DNA of 64,000 bases. It comes from a virus. Positions 15,375 to 23,015 of the stretch are shown here, one piece after another. How positions within the stretch are numbered: the stretch's first letter is position 1; each line of letters begins with the position of its first letter. The stretch spans positions 1-64,000 of the IMG/VR virus record IMGVR_UViG_3300028394_000070; one strand, written 5' to 3'. The position numbers and the translations under genes are program-made. The notes beneath the pieces are model-generated. The model had not been told where the DNA came from. It did no database searches and saw nothing but the letters and a program-made list of their open reading frames with translations.

Positions 15375-15463
15375 ACGAACAAGAAACCACTAAGAGCATC
15401 GGCATCTTGTATGCCATGCTCATTTTAATCATCCTTGCAAACTTAATTTTACTAGCACTATGA
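15371..15463 (+). CDS. 30-aa membrane peptide
   Basis: An ATG at 15371 overlaps the previous stop, and its own stop TGA overlaps the ATG of the ATPase gene at 15460, so the frame fits the operon exactly. The peptide has a polar start (MNEQETTKS) and a single hydrophobic helix (residues 10-30). Its fit between two ATGA overlaps supports it in spite of its size. Confidence 0.55.
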   Translation: MNEQETTKSIGILYAMLILIILANLILLAL

Positions 15464-16650
15464 ATTACTACGTAATCAACACAAACGATGGTTTCTTTAT
15501 TGATACCACTAATGGTCGTGAGGCATGTCAATTCCTTTATGACAATGGATGCCTTCCCAAGGCTCAACGCAGACCTTTGCTCACAGACAAATTCAACCCC
15601 GTTATGATGATGCAAGGTGCGGTTAACTGCACCATCAACATCAACGGCAACCCTCTTAAGACATCAACTAAACCAACCCCTACAAGCCCGAGCATAGACT
15701 CGTTATCAGATTCATTTCGTTCACTAGAAACCAAACCAAGCACACCAATGACCTCAACAAGCACCAACCCCCAAGACCTTATCGCATCTGCAATTGCGCA
15801 GATGGTTGCATCTTCCAAGCCGACTCTCGATGAGGGTCGTGTCATCGAATTGATTGGTCGTGCTATCGACCAAATCGAGTTCCCGAAAGCTACTGCTCTA
15901 GAGATTAAAATCGCAGACCTACCCGTGGTGACCACTAGCCGTCAGCATTACAAGTTCAGTCAGCTACTCACCCTCATCACCAATGGTGTTCATACCATGT
16001 TGTATGGAGAGGCAGGCAGCGGTAAGTCTACTAGTGCTAGCAAGGTTGCTGAGGTGCTTGGCAGACCTTTCCACTTCTTAAGTGTTGGGGCTACGACCAC
16101 CAAGTTTGAGTTCTTTGGATACAACGATGCGAACGGCAAAGTTGTAGAGACTGAATTCAGAAAGGCTTTCATCAATGGCGGTATCTTCCTAGTGGATGAA
16201 TTCGATAGCGGTTCTGCTAACGTAGGTATCGCATTGAACGAGGCTTTGGCGAATCGCAAGGCTGCGTTTCCCGATGGCATCTTCGAAGCGCATGCCGACT
16301 TCGTTTGCTTGGCAGCAGGTAACACTAGTGGCAACGGGGCTACTACTGAATTCAGAGGACGAAACGCAATGGATAAAGCAACCTTGGATAGGTTCTTTAT
16401 GCTAGAGTGGAACATCGATGAGTCATTCGAATCCGACCTTGCTAGTAACAAGGAATGGGCTAGGAAAGTGCAGTCTATCAGAAAGGCTTTTAAGGATATG
16501 GGGATTAAGCAGCCTTGCACACCTAGAGCGACATTCGATGGACAGAAGCTACTAGCATGTGGCATGTCACAAAATGATGTGCTTAGAGGTACTATATTCA
16601 AAGGTGCTTTATCCGAAGATACAATCAACCAAGTTTTAAACCGCATATAA
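15460..16650 (+). CDS. MoxR/CobS-like AAA+ ATPase
   Basis: A 396-aa protein. The N-terminal 150 residues are a variable part with a Ser/Thr/Pro-rich linker (66-105). The AAA+ core has Walker A G183-E-A-G-S-G-K-S-T, Walker B GIFLVDEFD (241-249), a sensor segment AAGNTSGNG near 285 and an R-F-F-M-L-E-W segment holding the arginine-rich second sensor region. This is the pattern of MoxR/CobS ATPases, which remodel protein complexes together with a VWA-type partner. The next gene, 8 bases downstream, has the look of such a partner. The pair's target is unknown. Confidence 0.8.
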   Translation: MNYYVINTNDGFFIDTTNGREACQFLYDNGCLPKAQRRPLLTDKFNPVMMMQGAVNCTININGNPLKTSTKPTPTSPSIDSLSDSFRSLETKPSTPMTSTSTNPQDLIASAIAQMVASSKPTLDEGRVIELIGRAIDQIEFPKATALEIKIADLPVVTTSRQHYKFSQLLTLITNGVHTMLYGEAGSGKSTSASKVAEVLGRPFHFLSVGATTTKFEFFGYNDANGKVVETEFRKAFINGGIFLVDEFDSGSANVGIALNEALANRKAAFPDGIFEAHADFVCLAAGNTSGNGATTEFRGRNAMDKATLDRFFMLEWNIDESFESDLASNKEWARKVQSIRKAFKDMGIKQPCTPRATFDGQKLLACGMSQNDVLRGTIFKGALSEDTINQVLNRI

Positions 16651-16658
16651 TTACAGAC

Positions 16659-17414
16659 ATGAAAACAATCAACTTGCAGTTCTCATTCTCAGACTTTGTA
16701 GCTGAGGTTAGAAATATCAAAAACCCTCACAACCCTAAGACTAAAGACTACACTGAGTTCACGCTCACCAAGTCTCTAGAAGATGCGCTAGTAATTATGG
16801 ACAAAGGTCATAGCCCCAAAGGGGGCTTTGAACCTTTCGATGTCCCTGCTACTGACTTCGAAACGCAATCAGCTACATGGGATGTGGTTGGTTCAGTTCC
16901 CGACATTGGGGTGTATCTATCGGGCATGCCGATGAATATGATAGACATCGCTCCCATTACAGAACAGAAGCGGTTCGTTAAACTAGCCGTGCAAGTCAAT
17001 TGCAATGGCGGTACTAGTGCTGATAAGATGCAGCGTTTCAATGACAAAGTTTACCACGCTATCTCTAGCCTCAAGGCTCAAGGGGTTGAGGTTGAGTTAT
17101 CGGCATTGGTTTATAACGATGTTAACAAGAGCCGTATCGAATGCATGCTCATCGACATCCTAAAGCAAGGCGAGGTGTTCAACCCTAGTATGCTTAGTGC
17201 TGCGATGCATGTGAGTTTCTTCCGTCGTGTATGGTTCGCATGGACATACCACCACTACGATACATGTGGCGGTTCTTTGAACCCTCCTAGTGTAGTGGGC
17301 GATGGCTACCATGTCATCCCTAGCACAGAGTTTCAAGGTAGAGACTTTGACCTCAAACAATTTATCCTAGACTGCGCTGATAAAGATGAGCAGTCTAGAT
17401 TAGAACTAGCATAA
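16659..17414 (+). CDS. Putative VWA-like partner of the AAA+ ATPase
   Basis: A 251-aa protein. The middle (residues about 75-180) resembles proteins found next to CobS-like ATPases in large phages: VPDIGVYLSGMPMNMIDIAP, then strand VKLAVQVNCNGGTSADKMQ, a helix and strand VEVELSALVY, i.e. an alternating alpha/beta order as in VWA domains. The canonical metal motif DxSxS is replaced by N-x-N-G-G-T-S, so metal binding is uncertain. The gene lies 8 bases after the ATPase. Its 3' end is embedded in a tRNA-like sequence. Confidence 0.6.
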   Translation: MKTINLQFSFSDFVAEVRNIKNPHNPKTKDYTEFTLTKSLEDALVIMDKGHSPKGGFEPFDVPATDFETQSATWDVVGSVPDIGVYLSGMPMNMIDIAPITEQKRFVKLAVQVNCNGGTSADKMQRFNDKVYHAISSLKAQGVEVELSALVYNDVNKSRIECMLIDILKQGEVFNPSMLSAAMHVSFFRRVWFAWTYHHYDTCGGSLNPPSVVGDGYHVIPSTEFQGRDFDLKQFILDCADKDEQSRLELA

Positions 17415-17451
17415 ATGGATTATCGGAGGGGTTCGACTCCCCTCCTATGCT
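17408..17451 (+). other. tRNA 3'-end-like minihelix
   Basis: AGCATA (17408-17413) pairs with TATGCT (17446-17451) and encloses a 7-bp T-arm-like hairpin, GGAGGGG-TTCGACT-CCCCTCC (17425-17445). The T-loop TTCGACT is canonical for bacterial tRNAs, but D and anticodon arms are absent. The first bases are the last codons and stop of the upstream gene. It resembles a tRNA acceptor/T-arm remnant. The next gene starts 18 bases later, as for the element at 14565-14634. Confidence 0.45.
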
Positions 17452-17468
17452 CTAAACTTTTAAACATT

Positions 17469-17642
17469 ATGAAGCCAACAACCTATCTGCTATCATTCAA
17501 GAAGGCAGGACAGAAATGGAAAGATGTCACCAAGGAATTCCAAGATGACAAGCACCTCAACAACTACCTTGCTAAGATGCAGGAGTACGGGTGGAAGAAC
17601 ACCCACATTGAACTAGTAACTAAACCAACCCCCAATAAATAG
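17469..17642 (+). CDS. 57-aa basic protein
   Basis: The frame also opens at 17415 but those codons belong to the tRNA-like hairpin, so the ATG at 17469 (MKPTTYLLSF) is preferred. The product is lysine-rich and has a helix (residues 15-45). No family is recognised. Confidence 0.6.
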   Translation: MKPTTYLLSFKKAGQKWKDVTKEFQDDKHLNNYLAKMQEYGWKNTHIELVTKPTPNK

Positions 17643-17646
17643 AGCC

Positions 17647-17772
17647 ATGAAAAAAGTAGCTTTCACTATCATCTTTCTTGCCGTGCTGTCAGCATGCAAG
17701 TCATCCAAAGTAAATCCACTAACCAAATGCTCATTCGAAGCATCTAAACAAATCTCTTACAACAAACGCTAG
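17647..17772 (+). CDS. 41-aa lipoprotein
   Basis: An ATG at 17647 opens a 41-codon frame. The peptide has a classical lipoprotein signal: MKK, a hydrophobic core (VAFTIIFLAV) and the lipobox L-S-A-C with the cysteine at residue 17. The mature part would be about 25 residues. It lies in the accessory operon and far from the lysis genes, so a role in superinfection exclusion (as with the Llp protein of phage T5) fits better than an outer spanin. Function is inferred from the signal alone. Confidence 0.7.
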   Translation: MKKVAFTIIFLAVLSACKSSKVNPLTKCSFEASKQISYNKR

Positions 17773-17777
17773 AAACC

Positions 17778-17963
17778 ATGAACTACGCAAGCCAAACCAA
17801 ATCAGAACTCATCACGTTCATCGTGAGCAATACACCGACCGATTCACTCTTCGACTTGGAATTTGACCAAGCCGATATCGAGATGAGCATACGGGCATTA
17901 TACAACCTCAAAAAGGCTGAACTAGTCGAGGTGGTTGAATACATCAAACCTTATATTCTCTAA
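17778..17963 (+). CDS. Small acidic helical protein
   Basis: A 61-aa protein with two predicted helices separated by an acidic turn (LFDLEFDQADIEM). No family is recognised. It begins five bases after the lipoprotein gene. Confidence 0.6.
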   Translation: MNYASQTKSELITFIVSNTPTDSLFDLEFDQADIEMSIRALYNLKKAELVEVVEYIKPYIL

Positions 17964-17967
17964 AGCC

Positions 17968-18264
17968 ATGGAAAACGAAGATAAATACGCACGTAAGTGC
18001 GACATCACGGGACTGGGCATGAACGAGGGTTACTGCATCAGAGATGGTGAAATGTACATTGCCTCCAAAGATGACCTCCTAATACATCTCATAGGTCTTC
18101 ATTGGGAAGATGCCGATGGAAACGAGGTAAACGAACTAGGACTTGACGATGATTCATTTATCGAATACTTCTACAACGAGGAGTATTTGTATTGGACTGA
18201 ATGGGAGGAACTCGATGAAGACGGGTACTACCTAGAAGACGGAACTCATATCGAAACACTATAA
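17968..18264 (+). CDS. Very acidic protein with a CDITGLGMNEG motif
   Basis: A 98-aa protein from the ATG at 17968 (codons upstream overlap the previous gene). About a third of its residues are D or E, especially in the second half (YWTEWEELDEDGYYLEDG). The opening K-C-D-I-T-G-x-G-M-N-E-G and the closing tyrosine/glutamate pattern occur in small proteins of several Bacteroidota phages; function unknown. The charge would suit a DNA-mimic protein, but that is speculation. Confidence 0.65.
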   Translation: MENEDKYARKCDITGLGMNEGYCIRDGEMYIASKDDLLIHLIGLHWEDADGNEVNELGLDDDSFIEYFYNEEYLYWTEWEELDEDGYYLEDGTHIETL

Positions 18265-18282
18265 ACCAAACAAACTAACCCC

Positions 18283-19233
18283 ATGAAAAAAGTATTTTCA
18301 ATCAGCGAACTGCCCCACGTGTGGGCATCGCAGCGACAAGATGAGGGTCGCACACCTAATCAGAGCATGTACTTCTACAAGCACACTATCTACAGCTACG
18401 GGAATCACTTCCCGATAGCTGAGATAAGACCCAACGGCAAGGTGCTGATGACATGGAGAGGCTACTCCGTTTCAACTGCCAAGCATATCAGCAAGGTACG
18501 TGCAGCTATCAGCCACATGGATGTGGTGTACTGCTATAGTCCGCAGCTAGGCATCAGTCACAACCTAGAGCATGAATCGTTGCGCTTGCGTGGTGAGATT
18601 AACATCATAAAAAACAAGCGCACTCGATCCCACACCAAGGACAATGCTAGGATTAAGCTAGATGGTCTCATCAGCAATGCCAAGCGTTACTGCGAAGCCA
18701 TGGACACCACCCTAGACATTCAGCTAGAGGTTTTGCATAGCACTCCCGATGATGAGATGCAATCAGCATACGAGTTGTTTCAGTACGCTATGAATCTTGA
18801 GGACTTCGACTACGAGAAGGCGGTTGCTGATAGAGAGAAGCGTGTGGCTAAGTTGACCAAGAAGCGCAATGCTGAGATACTAGCCAAGAACCAAGAGAAC
18901 CTAGCAGCATGGCTAGAGGGTGCAAATAACTCATGGTCACTACGAGGTGATTTGACTCCGATACTATTAAGGGTTTCTGCTGACAAGACGCAAGTTGAGA
19001 CAACAATGGGTGCGAAAGTCTCTTACGAGTCAGCTAAGGCACTCTACATGGCTATCCAAACGGGTGATGATGTGCGAGGGTTTGAGATTGATGGCTACAA
19101 GGTCATCAGCAATGAGAGTAAACTCAAGATAGGGTGTCACGACATCCCTCACGATGAGGTTGAGCGGTTCGCATCCGCACAGAAATGGAATACAATTAAA
19201 GAACGCTTACTAAGTAAACTAACTAAAAACTAA
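18283..19233 (+). CDS. Conserved phage protein of unknown function
   Basis: A 316-aa protein whose start, HVWASQRQ...NQSMYFYKHTIYSYGNHFPIAEI and Y-S-V-T/S-T-A-K-H-I-S-K-V-R-x-A-I, I recognise from uncharacterised proteins present in many large phages. A helical middle (residues 140-215) is followed by a strand-rich C-terminal part with a typical G-C-H-x-I/V-P-x-D-E-I/V-E-R-x-A end. No catalytic residues stand out. Function unknown; its wide occurrence suggests a general role in phage takeover of the cell. Confidence 0.75.
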   Translation: MKKVFSISELPHVWASQRQDEGRTPNQSMYFYKHTIYSYGNHFPIAEIRPNGKVLMTWRGYSVSTAKHISKVRAAISHMDVVYCYSPQLGISHNLEHESLRLRGEINIIKNKRTRSHTKDNARIKLDGLISNAKRYCEAMDTTLDIQLEVLHSTPDDEMQSAYELFQYAMNLEDFDYEKAVADREKRVAKLTKKRNAEILAKNQENLAAWLEGANNSWSLRGDLTPILLRVSADKTQVETTMGAKVSYESAKALYMAIQTGDDVRGFEIDGYKVISNESKLKIGCHDIPHDEVERFASAQKWNTIKERLLSKLTKN

Positions 19234-19238
19234 ACCAC

Positions 19239-19748
19239 ATGAACACAATCTTTCAAATTGTCAAACAAACAGAGTACCACCGCTATTTATTTCTACACAG
19301 ATGGGATGGTCAAATTGTCGGTCTAAACTTCCACTTCGATAGTGGAGAAGAGCCAATGGAGTCGTACTACGAACTCGATTGTAAATTGACAACTATCTAC
19401 AACTTGCTATCTGATATCAAAGACGAAGAGCAACGTATCAATGCAAGCATCGAGATGTTTCTATTCGATAGGAGTCAAAAATCAGAACCACCTAAGGTGG
19501 ATGGCAATGTGATTAAAATCCCCCAGTCTCAGATTCAGTTAGTGCGTAATGCGATAAGTTTCTACATCCAATCATTGGATACGCTCAGACCTAGCTTTGT
19601 AAAAAGCGAAGACGAGGAGTACACTTGCTTCGACCTAAGACAACTCGACGGGATGCTTCAATACGAGGTTTCGGTTAAGTTTACCGAAGATGAATCCAAT
19701 AACTTTACAAGTCGACATGGTGTTGACTTGCCCGAATACATTTACTAA
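19239..19748 (+). CDS. Hypothetical acidic protein
   Basis: A 169-aa protein beginning at the ATG 19239, five bases after the previous stop. It is acidic, with a strand-rich start (YHRYLFLHRWDGQIVGLNFH) and a helical middle. No family is recognised. Confidence 0.65.
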   Translation: MNTIFQIVKQTEYHRYLFLHRWDGQIVGLNFHFDSGEEPMESYYELDCKLTTIYNLLSDIKDEEQRINASIEMFLFDRSQKSEPPKVDGNVIKIPQSQIQLVRNAISFYIQSLDTLRPSFVKSEDEEYTCFDLRQLDGMLQYEVSVKFTEDESNNFTSRHGVDLPEYIY

Positions 19749-19755
19749 TTTAACT

Positions 19756-19779
19756 AGGGGCGAGGCATCCTACACCTCA
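19756..19779 (+). repeat. Leader repeat, copy 1
   Basis: A 24-base element, AGGGG-C-GAGGCATCC followed by TACACCTCA, ends exactly nine bases before the ATG at 19789. GAGG and CCTC inside it can pair. Copy 2 is at 20604-20627 with one base changed and the same nine-base distance to an ATG. Confidence 0.8.
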
Positions 19780-19788
19780 TTTAATACC

Positions 19789-20337
19789 ATGAACTACGCT
19801 GAATATAAATTCGCCCAATTACTATGCGTCTATGATGATGAATTCAAGAACGCACCATATGATGACCAATTCTTTACTGCCATGAGGTTGTATAATGAAT
19901 TCAAGGCTAGTGAATACAATCATACATCCAAGGCTGAGTATGACTGCATGTGCGATTACCTTAGTGCTAATCAGCACAAGAAGGTTAAGCTAGGTGATGA
20001 GATTGTCGAGTCGCTCAAGCAATTCGATGGTATCAATGCTGAGGTTTGGAATTATGTATCTGAGAAGCTAGGCTATGCTCTACAAGATAAATATGATGTA
20101 TTGCATGAACAACTCGATGCTGAATACACTAAGGAACTAGAGCATCGCCTTGACATGGTACGTGATGATTTAAATCAGTTACGCAAGTTCATCTGCGACA
20201 AAGGGATAGTCAAGTACTTCCAAGACTCTGATGATGCCGAAGAAGGGTATGTATACTTGAATAATATTGATGTTGCATGTGACCTAAAATCTGATGAATC
20301 TATTTCTTGGAAACTATACAAAATAATAACAGACTAG
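19789..20337 (+). CDS. Hypothetical protein, long paralogue of the next gene
   Basis: The ATG at 19789 lies nine bases after leader repeat copy 1 and gives 182 aa. Residues about 115-182 (YTKELEHRLDMVRDDLNQLR then KFICDKGIVKYF and YVYLNNIDVACDL) align well with the whole of the next protein, so the C-terminal part and the next gene arose by duplication. The N-terminal 110 residues are helical and unrelated to anything I recognise. Confidence 0.65.
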   Translation: MNYAEYKFAQLLCVYDDEFKNAPYDDQFFTAMRLYNEFKASEYNHTSKAEYDCMCDYLSANQHKKVKLGDEIVESLKQFDGINAEVWNYVSEKLGYALQDKYDVLHEQLDAEYTKELEHRLDMVRDDLNQLRKFICDKGIVKYFQDSDDAEEGYVYLNNIDVACDLKSDESISWKLYKIITD

Positions 20338-20342
20338 AAACC

Positions 20343-20585
20343 ATGGACAGAACACCCGAAGAGCAGCTAGAGTACATCAAGGAACTAGAGCGCAGGCTAA
20401 AGATTGTAGACTTCTATGCCGAAGACCTACGCAAGTTCATCTACAAAAACAATCTACAGAAACATTTCAAAGTCCCCGACATAGACGAGGTTGATGATGG
20501 CGAACTAGAGGGCTTCCATTACTTGGATGCTATCGATATCGCATGCAACCTAGATGACGAGGAGTGCTTTGAGTGGCTATTTTAA
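20343..20585 (+). CDS. Hypothetical acidic protein, short paralogue of the previous gene
   Basis: An 80-aa acidic protein from the ATG at 20343. Y-I-K-E-L-E-R-R-L, L-R-K-F-I-Y-K-N-N, and Y-L-D-A-I-D-I-A-C-N-L match the C-terminal region of the preceding protein in the same order. It lies five bases after that gene. The pair may interact or one may regulate the other, but nothing is known. Confidence 0.65.
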   Translation: MDRTPEEQLEYIKELERRLKIVDFYAEDLRKFIYKNNLQKHFKVPDIDEVDDGELEGFHYLDAIDIACNLDDEECFEWLF

Positions 20586-20603
20586 ATCTAATACTAAACT
20601 AAA

Positions 20604-20627
20604 AGGGGAGAGGCATCCTACACCTCA
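20604..20627 (+). repeat. Leader repeat, copy 2
   Basis: The second copy of the 24-base leader element differs from copy 1 by one base (A for C) and again ends nine bases before an ATG (20637). The fixed distance suggests a role in translation initiation or binding of a regulator at the mRNA. Confidence 0.8.
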
Positions 20628-20636
20628 ACAGAAATT

Positions 20637-20957
20637 ATGGAGAATTTAACAGACGAGCAGTTCTACGAACGCTACACACCACAGATTAACCACATCTTGT
20701 GGGATAAGTACAAGGATGTCTATGAGGGGACACCGACTAGCCAAGAGGATATCACGTCCTTTGGTGGCTGCATGTACGAGACCTTTGGCGAAGAGGTTGA
20801 TTACGTCATTAGCATGGCGGTCAAGGGTCGAGTAGCGACCATTGTGGATGAGGATGGAGGCATGTTCATCTATAGTGGATTCTGGCGGTTTAACCGCATG
20901 GGATACCTTGTGCTTGATAAAGAAATAACAGAAGAATTCATTGTTAAACTAGACTAA
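20637..20957 (+). CDS. Hypothetical acidic protein
   Basis: A 106-aa protein with leader repeat copy 2 before its ATG. It has a helical acidic start and a strand-rich second half (GRVATIVDEDGGMFIYSGFW). No family is recognised. Confidence 0.65.
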   Translation: MENLTDEQFYERYTPQINHILWDKYKDVYEGTPTSQEDITSFGGCMYETFGEEVDYVISMAVKGRVATIVDEDGGMFIYSGFWRFNRMGYLVLDKEITEEFIVKLD

Positions 20958-20966
20958 TACAAAGCC

Positions 20967-21275
20967 ATGAACACAACAAGATTAATATCATCCTATGGAG
21001 AGGTTTCGATAGAGACCCCCACGGGGAAAATAGTAGAGACAAACATATCAGAGCCGAGTTACTTCGATGACATCGAGTGCTTCGACATCTGCGAGTTCAA
21101 CGATTGGTTCTTTCGTCGATACGGATTTCAACCCGACCTAGACACATTGGATGTGCTAGAGTTAGGATACACCACCATGAGCGGTGACTATGTCAAGGCT
21201 ACCAATTGGAGATACGAGATACGAGAAGAGTTAGAGAAAGAAGGAGTTTTAATATCATATATACAGAAACCATGA
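20967..21275 (+). CDS. Hypothetical acidic protein
   Basis: A 102-aa protein with strand-rich N-terminus and acidic middle (FDDIECFDICEFNDWFF). Its stop overlaps the next ATG (ATGA at 21272-21275). No family is recognised. Confidence 0.65.
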   Translation: MNTTRLISSYGEVSIETPTGKIVETNISEPSYFDDIECFDICEFNDWFFRRYGFQPDLDTLDVLELGYTTMSGDYVKATNWRYEIREELEKEGVLISYIQKP

Positions 21276-21475
21276 GCGCAAGCAGAATCAGAAGCGTTGG
21301 CGAGTTACGAGAGGAACTAGCCAAGTATGACGACAACAACTTAATCCTCCTAGAGGTGCGAGATGAGTGGGGTGCAGTCCATGACTACTCCCCATTCTAC
21401 ATCGATGTTGTGGAGTGGAATAATAACACGGAGGTGAGGCTCTGTCAGATCGAAAACACTAGAGTTAAGTACTGA
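21272..21475 (+). CDS. Hypothetical small protein with a SVGELREELAKYDD motif
   Basis: A 67-aa protein from the ATG at 21272, which overlaps the previous stop; the longer frame from 21206 is not needed. The start (RSVGELREELAKYDDNNLIL) followed by an acidic strand resembles small phage proteins with a helix and a beta-hairpin. It shares its last base with the next ATG. Function unknown. Confidence 0.65.
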   Translation: MSASRIRSVGELREELAKYDDNNLILLEVRDEWGAVHDYSPFYIDVVEWNNNTEVRLCQIENTRVKY

Positions 21476-21699
21476 TGAGAGCGTTCAGAGTAATGGTGGA
21501 GGTCAGAGGATACTTTGAGACCCACACAGATGAACTAAATTACGAGGATGCTAGTCAACTACTAAGCGACCTTAAGTCCTACTTTCCCGATAAGTTATAC
21601 ATGCTTGAGCCTTACGAGTACGAGGAGAAAGAGGAGAGGGTTTACAACGAGGATGCTTGCGATGGATGGGAGGACATCTACCCTCTCGATGAGGATTGA
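21475..21699 (+). CDS. Small, strongly acidic protein
   Basis: A 74-aa protein with a strand-helix-strand start and an end rich in E, D and Y (EPYEYEEKEERVYNEDACDG). The composition would suit a DNA-mimic or an inhibitor, but no family is recognised. It is the last gene before the promoter at 21733-21762. Confidence 0.6.
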   Translation: MRAFRVMVEVRGYFETHTDELNYEDASQLLSDLKSYFPDKLYMLEPYEYEEKEERVYNEDACDGWEDIYPLDED

Positions 21700-21732
21700 T
21701 TGATTTTAATTTATTTTTTTTTGCCCATGTAT

Positions 21733-21762
21733 GTTGGGTGTATCTTTAATTATTTACATTTG
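21733..21762 (+). promoter_or_regulatory. Bacteroidota-type promoter inside the accessory operon
   Basis: GTTG (21733-21736) and TACATTTG (21755-21762) match the -33 TTG and -7 TAnnTTTG elements of Bacteroidota promoters with an 18-base spacer. Transcription would start near 21768, about 15 bases before the ATG at 21783. A T-rich piece upstream (21714-21722) may end the previous transcript, although no good stem is seen. Confidence 0.65.
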
Positions 21763-21782
21763 TCAAACAAAACTAATCCCCT

Positions 21783-22181
21783 ATGAAAACACTTGAATTA
21801 ACAATCACCATGCCCGTAACTTACGAGGTGTTCGAGAACATTATCGTGACCGCCATTGAGGGTGGGTCTAATTATTGGTATCTGTTAGGCGACCTTGACC
21901 CCGTGAGAGCGTGGTGCAAGGAGAATGGCATCGAACGAGGAGAGCCTATGTCTGTTAAGATAGCAAAGGCTTTATTTAATGACCCCGAATTTACGTTGGA
22001 CGTGTATGACCTAGAGAACGAAGATGATGTCTTAGGTGCGATTACACAAGCATCCCTGCTTAAGGCGATGGCTACGCATCCCGAAGAGGCTCTTAAGTTC
22101 ATCAACGAGGAGGACTTCGATGCTTGGACGGCTGACACGCTATTCCAAACTGCGGTGATGGGAGAGGTGGTCTTCGGATGA
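21783..22181 (+). CDS. Conserved-looking phage protein
   Basis: A 132-aa protein following a predicted promoter. It starts with a strand and helix (LELTITMPVTYEVFENIIVT then A-I-E-G-G-S-N-Y-W-Y) and has an acidic helical end (LLKAMATHPEEALKFINEED). The pattern E-G-G-S-N-Y-W-Y...A is seen in uncharacterised proteins of other phages. Overlaps the next gene by ATGA. Confidence 0.7.
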   Translation: MKTLELTITMPVTYEVFENIIVTAIEGGSNYWYLLGDLDPVRAWCKENGIERGEPMSVKIAKALFNDPEFTLDVYDLENEDDVLGAITQASLLKAMATHPEEALKFINEEDFDAWTADTLFQTAVMGEVVFG

Positions 22182-22471
22182 GGACATACAAAGCAACAAG
22201 GGTAAGCCCAGGCTCTAGTCTAGTACTAGAGTTTGAGGCTGACTCTCAGATGAATCTAGATGACATCACCAAGAGAACTATCGAAGAGATTCGGAAGTAC
22301 TACAAGAGCATATACAAGGAGGTCATCGATGAGTTCAGCCACGTGTTTAAGAACATACATCCCCCGTACGTGACCATCGTGATTGCGTTGAGCATAGGTT
22401 ACGGGGATGCATACCTAGAGTACCATACATTTATAGCACATAAACCAAATAAACTACATAACAATGATTAA
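22178..22471 (+). CDS. Hypothetical protein
   Basis: A 97-aa protein overlapping the previous gene by four bases and the next by eight. Mixed charge with a helix in the middle (residues 30-55) and a hydrophobic strand (YVTIVIALSIG). No family is recognised. Confidence 0.6.
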   Translation: MRTYKATRVSPGSSLVLEFEADSQMNLDDITKRTIEEIRKYYKSIYKEVIDEFSHVFKNIHPPYVTIVIALSIGYGDAYLEYHTFIAHKPNKLHNND

Positions 22472-23015
22472 ACAACCAATTATCACAAGACTAGCTGCGT
22501 TCTGTGACGCTAAGATTAACAACAATAACATCCTAACAGAGCAGGAGAATGAGACCTTGCTACTACTGATGAGTAAGTGCATATCTCCAAGTGCTGAGTA
22601 TTGCAACGCTACCACTGACGAGGACATCGAAAATTGCAAGGTGTTCGTGAATTCCATGGACGATAAGTTCGGTGATGAGGCTGCGGATATCCTAGCCTCG
22701 ACATGCACCACGCTAGCCACCGCCCTTGGGAAGATGATTGCTGAGTCCTTAGTACCTCTAATGGAGCGTGAGAAGACTGACGAGCCGTCATTCGAGTTAC
22801 TGCAAGAGGCGATGAGAGAGATGAACAAGACCTACGGGTTAATGCCCGACTTGTTGAGCAAGCCGATTATCCTAGGTCTGTTTGTCTTTAGCACAATCGA
22901 AGACCCACTCCTTGCTATGCTGCATGCGTACAAGTGTATCGAGATTGGTGAGAAGCTATCTGCGGATTGCATCAAGATATCTGCTAAGTTCACCCACGAA
23001 ATTTTGCATCCATAA
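22464..23015 (+). CDS. Hypothetical helical protein
   Basis: A 183-aa protein, mostly helical, with several cysteines and a hydrophobic segment near residues 130-160 (LLSKPIILGLFVFSTIEDPL) that is too broken for a clear membrane helix. Its stop shares a base with the next ATG (TAATG). No family is recognised. Confidence 0.65.
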   Translation: MIKQPIITRLAAFCDAKINNNNILTEQENETLLLLMSKCISPSAEYCNATTDEDIENCKVFVNSMDDKFGDEAADILASTCTTLATALGKMIAESLVPLMEREKTDEPSFELLQEAMREMNKTYGLMPDLLSKPIILGLFVFSTIEDPLLAMLHAYKCIEIGEKLSADCIKISAKFTHEILHP

